Below, piece by piece: positions 11,354-23,900 of a DNA stretch of 64,000 nucleotides. The stretch covers positions 22,339,678 to 22,403,677 of the forward strand of contig JAKOON010000006.1 of assembly GCA_022577435.1 (NCBI GenBank), read 5' to 3'. The position numbers were made by a program, and so were the translations under genes. The notes beneath the pieces were generated by a model. It had not been told where the DNA came from, searched no databases, and saw only the letters and a program-made list of their open reading frames with translations. The DNA comes from Embiotoca jacksoni (taxonomy: Eukaryota; Chordata; Actinopteri; Embiotocidae). Numbering within the stretch: position 1 is the stretch's first letter; each line of letters begins with the position of its first letter.

Positions 11354-11887
11354 ATGGACGGAAAGCAGCAGCAGCAGCAGCCTGGTCCTCTGAACGGGTG
11401 AATACCTAAACGTTTTATCTCCACTGGACAGACAAAAACAGTAAAGGAGTGGACGTTAAACCAGATCTTTATATACAGTCTGTGCTCCTGTTATGTTGTT
11501 TGGGTAATTTTTTGGTTCATGGGTATACTCGGAAACTCGCCGTTCGAGATAATCAGTACCACGACGGTTGGTTTATCAGCTTTCTTCTGTTAACTCGGGC
11601 TTTATGCTTTCGGCTCTGAGCGAAAACGGTATAAAAGCGCTTTGAGACCGATGAAGTGAAGCGCTGTGTTTCAGTCATCAGTCACAAATCCTGAACCTTT
11701 GATTGAAGACTTTAAGGAGACTCGATGTTAATGGTATTGTTGTTGTTTTTTCTCTTAAAGCTTCACTCTGTCTGTGTGTTTCTCTGCAGCAGCACAACCC
11801 GGAAAAGAGAAGACTACCTAGAATGGCCCGAGTACTTCATGGCTGTAGCCTTTCTGTCAGCTCAAAGGAGCAAAGACCCGAGCTCAC

Positions 11888-11934
<47 letters not shown>

Positions 11935-14900
11935 GGGGGTGAGGAGGGGAGGTTGTTTGTGTGGAGAAAAAAAAATCCTCCACAATACCTCCAGCCTTTT
12001 ATTTCTTCAATAAGCACACATTTTGTTACCGTTATTACTGATGAAGGTGAAAACTCCATACGAAGACCCAGACAGCCGAACTACAACTACAACTACAACC
12101 GTGGCTCGGTGGTTACCGTCGGTGTTGTGAGTTGAAGTCCACAGACTGCTTGGGTTCTCTGTGGATTTCCTCCTTACAGTCCACAGCCATGTGGACCGGT
12201 TGGGTCCAGTGAGAGTGGCTGTTTGGACGTCTGACGTTACTGCGAGCGTATTGCGTCACTTCATGTTTACAAACGTTGTGACTGGTGTTACTTCTATTTC
12301 AGCTTCTTTTCCTGAATTAAACCTCTCAATATCTCTGCACTTCTTTTAGTTTCAAGTTATAACTCACGCTTGCTCTACTTGAGCAGTTCTACTGTTAAAT
12401 ATTTTACCAACGTTCACTTCACTTGGCGTTTCGGTACCGCTAGTTTAGCAGTTAGCAATGGCTTCCCTCTCCCTCCGCTTCTTGTTTTTCCTGCTCGGTG
12501 TGTGACATGTTTAGTTATAACCCTGCCTCCTTTAACGATAGTGGTACCTGTAATACATCTAGTTAATGTGGAATCGGTGTGCAACTTTGCAAAACCAATG
12601 TCGGACTCCGTAGTTTTCTCTGGACTCCTTCCTAATTGGACCAGTGATGACATGTTTAGCCGTATGTCTTCGCTGGTTGTCGAGGTGGTGTCCCGCTAAC
12701 AATGTGGGCTTCATTGACATTTGGAATACTTTCTGGGGAAAACCTGATCTGATCCAGATCCATCCTACTTTAGATGGCGCAGCTCTTCTTTCTAGAAACA
12801 TGGCCATGTCTCTTAACAGCCCTAAAACTGACATCCCAGGGTTGAGGCCAGGATGCAGAGTTGCAGTTTTACACTCTCCTTTGCAGCTTCTTTAGAGCTG
12901 TCACTCACCCAAAACCTTCAACATCCCATAGAGGTTGTTTCTGTTCCAATACCACCTATATTTGAAAAAAAATTCAACAAAAGATGTATCAATAAAAATT
13001 TATCCTACCAATTTAATGGATCAAAAAATATGACAATTAAATGCAGATGATTAAATATCAGATCTCTCGTCTAAATCTCTGTTAGTAAATGATTTGATAA
13101 CTGATCATCAAATTGATTTATTCTGTCTCCCAGAGACCTGGCTGCAGCAGGACGAACATGTTAGTATTAATGAAGCAACTCCTCCCAGTCATATTAATTA
13201 TCACATTCCTCGAGATTCTGGCTGAGGAGGAAGAGTGGCAGAAATCTTCCACTCAAGTTTATCAATTAATCCGAGACCTAAATTTTGTCGTAATTCCTTT
13301 GAAAGTCTGATTCTTAGTCTCTCACACCCAAATTGGAAAACACAAAAAAAAGATTATATTTGTTATTGTTTATCGCCCACCTGGTCCTCATTCAGAGTTT
13401 CTGACCTAGTTCTCTGACTTTTTATCTCATTTAGTGCTGAGTTCAGATAAAATTATGATAGTGAGAGACTTTAACATTCATGTTGACATGGACGGCGACA
13501 GCCTCAGTTCTACTTTCAGCTCATTATTAGACTATTGGCTTTTTCTCAGCATGTAAATAAACCCACTCACTGTGGTAACCGCAACCTTGATCTGGTTCTG
13601 TCATATGGCATGGAAACTGAAAATGTTTTTGTATTTCCTCAATACCCTCTTTTGGCCGACCACTTCTTATTAACATTTGAAATTACAATAATGGACTACA
13701 CAGCATGTGGGAATAAATCCCATTACAGTAGATGTTTGTACTTTACTAATAAAATTCTTAATATTAGGGAGAGAATTGGGAAGACCCTTCCTGCCACCGT
13801 CACTGATGTGATGTTAAGCACAGCAGCCCTGGAAGCGAAAGTGGGACCAGATTTGTACCTTCAACATTTCTTTCCTGTTGATCTCTCTGAGCTAACTGCA
13901 ATTATTTCCTCACCTGTCTCTTTGATCCCATCCCAACTAAACTCTTCAAGGAAGTCTTCCCTTTAATTAGTACTTCCATATTACATCAGATCAACCTATC
14001 TATTGTAACCGGCTATGTACCACAGGCTTTTAAAGTGGGTGTAATTAAACCTTTACTTAAAAAGCCGACTCTTGATCCAGCTGTTTTAGGAAACTACAGA
14101 CCAATTTCCAACCTGCCGTTTATTTCTAAAATCCTTGAAAAAGTTTTAGCAAATCCATTTTGTGATCATTTCCAGAGGAATGGTCTGTTTGAATATTTTC
14201 AGTCAGGTTTTAGAGTTCTTCATAGCAAAGAAACAGCACTGGTGAAAGTTACAAACCATCTTCTAATAGCCTCAGACTTGTCTCTGAAATTTTTTTATGG
14301 ACCTCAGTGCTGCTTTTGATACAGTTGATCACACGATTTTATTACAGCAACTGGAAAATGTTACGAGGATAAAAAGAACTGCATCAGATTAGTTCAAATC
14401 GTACTTATCAGATAGATTTCAGTTTGTTCATGTAAACAATGAGTCTTTCAGACAAACCAGAGTTAGCTATGGAGTTCCACAAGGCTCAGTGTTAGGCCCA
14501 ATACTTTTTACTTTGTACATTTTTCCATTAGGAGATATCATCAGGAAGCACTGCATCAACTTCCATTGTTATGCAGATGACAGCAGACGAAACAAATCAG
14601 TTAATAAAACTTGAAACATGTCTGAAAGACATAAAGGCTTGGATGACCAACAATTTCTCGCTTCTAAATTCAGACAAAATGGAAGTTATTGTAATTGGTC
14701 CTAAACACCTCAGAAACTCTTTCTCTAATCACTTAGTTACTCTAGATGACGTTGTCTTGGCCTCCAGCAACACTGTGAGGAACCTTGGAGTCATCTTTGA
14801 TGAGGATTTGTCCTTTAGCCACCATATAAAGCAAATCTCCAGGGCTGCCTTCTTTCATCTTCGTAATATTAATAAAATCTGGAAACTCCTGCCTCAGTGT

Positions 14901-17900
14901 GAAGCAGATAAATTCCTTGTTGTTAGTATGTCCAAATTACACATTAAAAACCCTGCTGTTGATCAAAAATGCTGCAGCAAGAGTACTGACGGGATTTAGC
15001 CAGAGATCATATTTCTCCTGTTTTAGCTTCTCTTCATTGACTTCCTGTTAAATCAAGAATATAATTTAAAATTATCTTGCTCACTTACAAAGCTCTTCAT
15101 GACCAGGCTCCATCATATTTTAGACATCTTATAATAATAATAGCTCTCAGAACTCTGGTCTACTTGTGGTTCCCAGAGTTTCCAAAAGTAGAATGGGAGC
15201 CAGAGCCTTCAGTTTTCAGGCTCTCTCCCATAGTTTTTGCTTACTGTCTGTTGCCTCCCAACAGAAATTACACTTGCGTAGTTTCTGTTCTTTCTTTTGC
15301 AGATATTCCCGCCATGGAGCTGCATGTCTCTGCTCTGTGATTGTCAGCCCCACCACCAGTTCATGTTTTGTATCTCTATGCTGTCCTTTTCTCTTTCTGC
15401 TCTCCCCTCACCCCAACCTCTCAAGGCAGATGGCTGCCCACCTCTGAGCCTGGTTCTGTCGGAGGTGTCTTCCATTTCAGAGGGAGTTTTTCCTTCCCTC
15501 TGTTGGTGGTTTTTCTCCCTTAAAGAGGAGTTTTTCCCTCCTAGTTTATGTGGGAATTGTTGAATTGTTGGGTTTCTCTGTATAATATTGTAAAGTTCTG
15601 CTGTGTCAAGGACCTTTGACCTCAGTTTTCTCAGGAATTGTTGGATTGTGTGGAGCACAAACCGGAAGTTATTGTAATTGGTCCTAAACACCTCAGAAAC
15701 TCTTGCGATCACATGAATCAGTTTGTGAACGGCCACCGCTGCCGTTGATTATTGGATTTTTTTTCTGACCCATTGGTGTGTGGCTGGACTCTCTCTCTGC
15801 AGGTGGGAGCGTGTATAGTGAACCAGGAGAATAAGATCGTTGGCATCGGTTACAATGGAATGCCCAATGGCTGTGATGACGACCTGCTACCGTGGTCGCG
15901 CTCTGCTGATGACTGGCTGGACAGAAAATACCCTTATGGTAGGAACACAGGTGCACACACACACACACATGCACTCAAACAGTTTGGTTAAAGAGAATAT
16001 GCAAGTTCGACAAAGTAATCAGTCCGTTCAGGATTTCACAGATTTTTTTTGTGGTAGTTGCGATAAAAACATGTTTATGTTTGCGGTAGATTTTCTCAAA
16101 AATTGTGATGTAATTTGCAGAGATTTAAGTGAGTTTTTTGTGAAAAATTGCGGGAATTACAAAAAATTGCAAGTTGAGGATTTTTGTTTTCTTCTTCTTA
16201 AGACACTACATATAAAGGAATACATATGTAATCACTTCTTTTGATGCACCTCAGACATATTTTTGTTCTAATCTTTTTTTTAATTTATTTATTGAATTTA
16301 GAGAACCATGGGACTAAAAGTTACCAAAAAACTCCTAAAAGTGACGTAGCTTTCCAGAACAGTGAGTCTGTGACTAATATAGAAACAACGACTACATCAG
16401 CGGTCAAAATAAGAGCTTTAGATGCTGTTTAATTCACATTAATTCAACGCATAGGTCTACTGTATGCTCAAAGACAAAGTGCAGTCTTTTAGAACTTGAC
16501 GTGTGTATAAAACTAATTTAACATGCAGTAATATGTAATCACTTCCATTGATAATAAGCATTTAATTAGATGATTTAATGTGAAGACCAAATTCCCCCCA
16601 AACACTTCCATTTTTTCCTCTTGTTCCGGTTTCCTCCGGTGAATTTGTTGATAAGAAAACAGGAGCAGAGCCTTTCTGATTGTAAATAAGGAGTTCTTTT
16701 TTGTTAATAAAGTGAGTTTTGTTTGACAAGACTTACTTTATGCTGTGATTCTTTCAGCATAACGGTGCTTGTCCTGATTGTGGTGCTGAGGTCTCTTCAT
16801 GTGTACAGTTCAAACGTTGGCCTGTAGAGGGTGGCAGAGGATCACCAATGGCGATGTTTCTCCGGTGAAAAAAGTCACACAGCAAACCAGTGTTCTGCAT
16901 GTGTGACACAAAACCATTCAGAGTCCTAATGGTGACCCCAAGGTGATACAGTGTGTTCACACCAATGTAGTGTGTCTTTACCTGGTGCCGGAACAACAGC
17001 CAGACATCATTAAAGATATTTCACGACGTCTATTCGAAGGTCATGACATTTTATATGTGACAAAGTTGAAGCTTTTTGTCACTCCAGAGTCATTTCCTCA
17101 GGTGACTTCACTTGACGAACTCAAGTCTTAAAATAAGAGTGGATTGAACTGAAGTTTAAAATCCAACATAAAGTCAGATGTGTGAGCTGCTCCTTCTTCC
17201 TAGCTTAATGCTAGAAGAACACAATGCAGTCATGAAAATATGATGTCAGCATTCAGATTGGTAACGTACTGTAACCTTGAATTCTGAGGACCCCCCACAC
17301 ACACACACACACACACACTCTCTGTCCACAGTCTGCCATGCGGAGCTGAACGCCATCATGAACAAGAACAGTGCTGATGTGAAAGGCTGCACCATGTACG
17401 TGGCTCTGTTCCCCTGCAACGAGTGTGCCAAGCTCATCATCCAGGCAGGTGGGTGATGACAACACACACACACAGTCTGACCCTCCGCTCTCACTGATGT
17501 TGCTATTTGAAGGCCAAAAATGCTCTTTTATGTGGCTTATATTTATTTTTATATTAAAACTTAATTTTTACTGCTTAAAGTTGTTGCTAACTCTATTAGT
17601 ATTTCTTATTAGTCAAGAGAAAGTCGTTACCCACACTGACCTGACTGCTTCACTCACTCAGAAGAAAAATCACATTTTAACTTAAAACATTTTTTTGGTT
17701 GGTGTGAAAACTTCTCTGCTCGAACAGCTCACAGCAGGCCACAGCTCAGATGAAATAAAATGGGGTTTTAAATCGGGGAGTAAATTTGCAACAATAATGA
17801 TCAGTGGATTGCCAGCCACTAATGGTCAGTCACTCAGCCTCAGCCTCTCAGTGGGCAGAGTCTGCTTCAGGCAGGCAGGATCTCTCCAAGCACCTTTTCA

Positions 17901-20900
17901 CAGCACGCTCAAACAGCCCTGTGAATTATTTTGCACATATATGACTATGCGACGGGTGATGAAAGCTGTCCCTCTGTGTGTAGGGGAAAAAAAGGTTAGT
18001 GTGGAGACCTGATCCACTAAAGTCTTCAAACTATGTCGGATTCAGCAACTTTTAATCATCTGCAAATCGAGTTTATACACTAAAGTTTACTAAGATCTAA
18101 AATTTGTAAGTACTAAATTTGCTTGTTCCAAAAGTTTGCACGTTTATTTTACACCCATTCTGTGGGGATTTACTAAGAATAATTGCGCCATTGATATCAG
18201 GTTGGATTTGGATTTTATTCATTAAAATCCATTGAATCAGAGTTACTGGTGAAGGAGGCCAATAAGCAATAAGTTGAGCTACAGCAAAGAAATATGAATA
18301 TAAGAAGAAACGCAGTATAGGATTATCAGTGGAAAAAAGTCAAAGCTGTGGGAAAAACAAAAAGATCAATAGATTAAATTAAGAGAAGATAATAAGATAT
18401 ATAAGAAAGATGTAAAATTGACTCATAATAAAATGTGGGCAAATAAACGATGGTAGATGCGATGCCTCTAACCAACACTGAGCAGCAGGTCCAGCTCCTT
18501 CTTCATGTCATCATTCAATTCATTCAATAACTAAAAAATGTCATTGCTGGACAGACAATATGTCTGAATAATCTTTGCCTCTGACATTTCAAAAATGTTT
18601 ACACGGGTGTAAAACCACATTTTCTATGTATTCTTTGGTTTCCCCTGCGTCTCCTTCTCCCCACATTAAGAGCAGCCATCTCTTCTAGTGTACATCTGAT
18701 TAATACGTGCCCTCCAGTCGTACTTAAATACACACGCAGTCACTTCTCCTATATCTACTTTCAGGTTTAGTAAATATCCTTCGAGGTGCTAAATTTATCT
18801 ATTTGCATTTCCTCTCCCTGTATTTTGCACGTTCAAGTAGAAATGCCCAATATTGCATATGCATTCAGGCAAACAAGTTAGCACCTGCAATGATATTTAC
18901 TAAACCTGAAAATAGAAATAGGAGAAGTGATTGCGTCTATATTTTAGTACAACTGAAAGGAACGTATTAATCAGGTGCGCAAATCTGGAGAGACGACTGC
19001 TATTATTGTGTTGAGAAGGAGACGCAGGGAAACTAAAGAATACGTAGAGAACGTGGTTTTAGGTTAGGTTAGGTAGTTACTTTATTAATCCCCAAGGGGA
19101 AATTTTTTCGCTACAGCAGCATACAGGAAAGCAATAAAATAATAATAAAATAATAAAAAGCAATAAAATAACAGTAAAAAATATTAAATATAAAATGCAC
19201 AGTATATACAGTACAGCGTATATATATACACAAACAACCAAGAAACACAGACAACAGTGTTATTGTTGTGTGATGGATTTTGCCAGAGGTGAGTTATTGT
19301 ACAGTCTTATTGCAGTGGGCAGGAATGATCTCCTGTATCTGTCCTTGTGACAGCGGAGCTGGAGGAGTCTTTTGGAGAAAGTGCTCCGCTGTCCCTGCAG
19401 CAGGTGGTGGAGAGGGTGGTCAGGATTATCCAATATGGATAACAGTTTCCTCAGCGTCCTCCTCTCCACCACCTTTTCCAGGCTGTTCAGTTTGCAGCCA
19501 GTGATGGAGCCGGCCTTCTTAACCAGTTTGTTAAGTCTGTTGGTGTCACCGGCTCCAATGCTGCTCCCCCAGCAGACCACAGAGAAGTACAATGCACTGG
19601 CCACAACAGACTGGTAGAACATCTCCAACATCTTGCTGCACACATTGAAGGATCGAAGTTTCCTCAAGAAAAAGAGTCGACTCATCCCCTTCTTGTAGAC
19701 AGTGTTGATGTTGGTCTTCCAGTTCAGTCTGTTGTCGATGGAGACATCCAGGTACTTGTACTCCTCAACCATGTCCACCTCCTCTCCCAGAACTCTCAGC
19801 GGTTGTGGAGCCGTCGTCTTCCTCCTGAAGTCAACCACCATCTCTCTGGTCTTGGCCACGTTCAGGAGCAGGTGATTTCTTCCCACCCACTCCACAAAGT
19901 CATCCACTACTGCCCTGTACTTGTCCTCCCGTACCCTTATACACCCAACCACTGCAGAGTCATCAGAGAACTTCTGCAGATGGCAGGACTCTGAGTTGCA
20001 CTGGAAGTCAGTGGTGTATAAGGTGAACAGGAAGGGAGACAGAACAGTTCCCTATGGAGCTCCAGTACCACTGACCACCGTATCAGACAGCACACTGCCC
20101 AGATGGACAAACTGTGGTCTGCCTGTCAGATAGTCAGTGATCCAGGAGATGGTGGGCGCGTCCACCCCCACCACCCGCAGCTTCTCACTCAGCAGCAGTG
20201 GTTGGATGGTGTTGAATGCACTGGAGAAAGAAAGTGATTCTCACAGATTCACCGGTTCCATCCAGGTGAGACTGAGCTCGTTGCAGCAGGTAGATGATGG
20301 CATCGTCCACTTCCACATGAGGCTGGTATGCAAATTGCAGAGGGTCCAGAGAAGATTTCACCAGCGGCCTGAGGTGGGCCAAGACCAGCCTCTCCAGCAC
20401 CTTCATCACATGAGATGTGAGGGCAACCGGTCAGTAGTCGTTGAGGCCAGATGGAGTTGTCTTTTTAGGGACTAGAACCAGGCAGGACGTCTTCCACAGC
20501 ACCAGGACTTCCTCCTGCTTCACGCTCAGGTTGAAGAGGTGTTGTAGGACCTCAGCCAGCTGGACGGCGCATGTCTTCATGACCCCGGGGCTGATGCCGT
20601 CAGGTCCTGCAGCCTTGCGCTGGTGGAGTCTCTCCAGCTGTCTCCTAACCTGGCCAGTCGTCACAGAGAGAGGGGAGAGGGGGGTCATGGCGTCGATGGA
20701 GGAAGAGCCCTTTGAGGTTGAGGGCTCTGTGTCTATGCAGCTCACCAGGGGGGGCAGAGGGGGGAAGGGGGGAGGCAGCAGAGGTGTTTGTGAGGTGTGG
20801 GGGAGACAGATGAGGGTGGTGAACTAAACCTGTTGAAGAAACAGTTTAGCTCATTGGCCCTCAGCAGGAGGCACCTGGTTGTCTTTCTCTCCCCTTGAAC

Positions 20901-23900
20901 CCAGTAATCTCCTTCATACCGGTCCACACCTCCCTCACGTTGTTCTGCTGGAGTTTTGCCTCCAGCTTCCTCCTGTAGGAGTCCTTGCACTCTCTCAGCT
21001 TCTCCTTCAGGTGGCGCTGCACTCTCCTGAGCTCCTCCCTGTCCCCAGACCTGAAGGCTGCTTTCTTTTGATTAAGAAGCACCTTCAGGTCACTGGTGAT
21101 CCACGGCTTGTTGTTGGGGAAGCATTCTACAGTCCAGGATGGTACGGTGGTGTGTTCACAGAATTTGATGTATTCTGTGATACAGTCCGTCATGCTGTTG
21201 ATGTCCTCCCCATGTGGTCCACACAGCACATCCCAGTCCGTGGACTCAAAGCAGTCCTGCAGGGCATCTTTAGCCTCCTGTGTCCACCTCCTCACAGTCC
21301 TGGTGGTTACAGGCTGCCTCTGTACCAGAGGAACATACTTGGGAGTCAGCAGGACCAGTTTGTGATCAGACCTACCAAGGGGGGGAAGGGCAGTAGCACT
21401 GTATGCATCCATGGCATTAGCATACAGTAGGTCCAGAGTTTTATTGTTCCGAGTGGGGCAGTTAACATACTAGTGCAAAGTTGGCAGTACTTTATCCAGA
21501 CTGGTGTGGTTAAAGCCTCCAGTAACTGCCAAAAATGCACCGGGATGCTTAGTCTGAAGTTTGGACACAGTGGAGTAGATGGTATTCACTGCTGCATCTG
21601 CATCAGCTGATGGAGGAACGTACACAGCAATAACAATGGCGGACGAGAACTCCCTCGGCAAATCATACGGGCGCATCCCCACGGCTAGAAGTTCAATGTT
21701 CGGGCTGCAGAAACGTTCCTTCACACACACACATGGTCGGGATTGCACCCCTGTTCTTGCCATTGTTTAAAGGAAATGACAAGTTTAAATTGAGTTGAGA
21801 TTTGAGAATTAAGGGATGCCTTTTATTTTTGAAGTAGCCTAACAAAGAAGAAACTAGTAGTACTGAGACCCACTCTAAAACTAAAATATTAAATTGACAC
21901 GAAAATAATATAAAAAACAAAAGACGTCAATTTCAATACAAATTATGAACTAACCTGCTCTGGTCTGAGGACAAGCTGATGGCTGTTGTTTTCGATGTGT
22001 TACACCCTTTAATGATTTTTGTTTACTCTCTGTTCCATCATGAATCCTATAAAATAAGATTCATCACAGTAAAGAATAAGAACCAGAGGTCTACTGTGTG
22101 GAGGCAAAAAAAGCTTTCATCATCAGAGTTTGTTTTGGTGCCTCACAGCACGACTGTGCTCAGCGTGAACAGCGTACTTCTCATTTGGCTGTTTTCCCAA
22201 CTTTAATTATTTCGGTTCAAAAAGTGTAACATTCCCCAGGCAAGAAACACAACTCTTGCTAAATCTACTAATCACAATCTTTATGTTACACTGCTGTCAT
22301 CTGCATCCCTTCATAATCCCTCTCTCCCTCTGTCCAGGTCTCAAGGAAGTGGTGTATCTTTCTGATAAGTACCATGACACGGATGAGTTTACCGCGTCCA
22401 GAAGGCTGCTCGACATGGCGAGAATACAATACAGGTGAATCACACAACAAATGAAAGTGCTGCTTTTGTTGGTTTCAACAGTGAGTGGAGAATTTTTGAG
22501 GGCAGTCAAAGTGCTCGAAGGTGTTCTCGAGGCTCCCTGGTTGACTGAATTAAAGGTCAGGTTCATGGGGCTGAGATATTGATCCGGTTGCCTTTGCTGC
22601 AATTGTCTGTCTCTGATGAGTCAAAAAGCACACGCGGTGGGGACACCTGCTGGTGGGGTAGAGGCAGAACCATCAGTGAGAGTGCAGAGAGTGGTGCATG
22701 GAAAAAGAATGGACTCGCCCACCCAGTCCCTCCTGAGGAAAAGCCTCAGGAAAGCCTGAGGAAAAGCCTCAGGAAAGGAGGGACTGGGTGCTGGGAGCTG
22801 ATGGTTCACATGAAGTGGGTGCTTCTCTGCGGTCCTCTCTATGCTGTGTAGACAGCACAGGAAGGAAGGTTTTTCGTTATAATTCTGCATCAACCCCAAC
22901 CTTTCAGCATCATTCTGTAAACCTCTCTCCCCGGCGCCACCTAGTGGGAGCCTTACAGGAGGAAATAACCTTGCTCCTGTGAAAGGAAGCCATAACCTAA
23001 AAATCAAGGGCAAGAGATCCACATTGGAGCAGTGCGTACTGCAGTGTGTTATCTGGCTTTCACCTCTACTCACGAGTTATGAACACACACCAGCCAGAGG
23101 AGCATGTCTATCCCGTTGGCAGGTGGTTCCCGGACCTGGTTCAGATGATGTCAGCAGAGCTGTGGACCGACCCGTGTCTGTATATGCTGCAGTGTGATTG
23201 GCTGAAAGAAAGAAAATCATGCCACATCTTACCTTTGGGATGTGTGTTGTGCATTGCCATGGTGATTGGGACCAGGACACATCTGCAGATTGAGGGCCTG
23301 CTGCTCATCTAATTGCCGGATGTGACCTGAAGATGGTGCTGGGTGACCCGCCTTTTGAGCTGTTGGAGTTGGCCAGCCTGACTCTTTGCCATGGCACATG
23401 AGCTCAGGGAGTTCCTCCTCTGTTAACTTGGTGGATTGCTCATTGGAAATTGCGATTCAATCCACAGGAGCTGTGAGGCTGGGGTCTCGGGGCGCATTTA
23501 ACTTGGGGTGTTTTAAGGATGTGTTGGAAGATATCTGCTTGGCCGTGTCTGGGGCTTCTGCTTCCACCTCCACCTTCGTTCAGTCGTATCTTTGTGACAT
23601 GATATTGGGTTTTGTCCTTATTTGGTGGTCAGAATTAGTGTCATTGTCTAGTTTTGGAGGTATGCCACCCTTTGCTGGCTTGTACTCCAGCATTGGTCTG
23701 TGTTTTTTCTATTTTTCTCTTGCAAACAGTTAGGACTGGATTACGAGGGTGTGATTCGAGTCCAGCTGGGAGAACATCACATACCTAACGCCCTTTTCCT
23801 CTGGGAGTACACAATAGCAAAGTTCGTTGGAAGTCAAAGCACGAACAAAATAGAAATAATAGCCACTGGACGTCACAGTTCTATGAGTGCATGTATAGCC

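Noticed and set aside
11703..12135. Single long open frame through dctd exon 2 with poly-Val-Cys
   Set aside because: It reads through the real exon into the GT repeat of the intron; the spliced model agrees with the known family.
20879..21430. Plus-strand open frame of 183 codons
   Set aside because: Shadow of the Rex1 endonuclease-RT linker read on the other strand.
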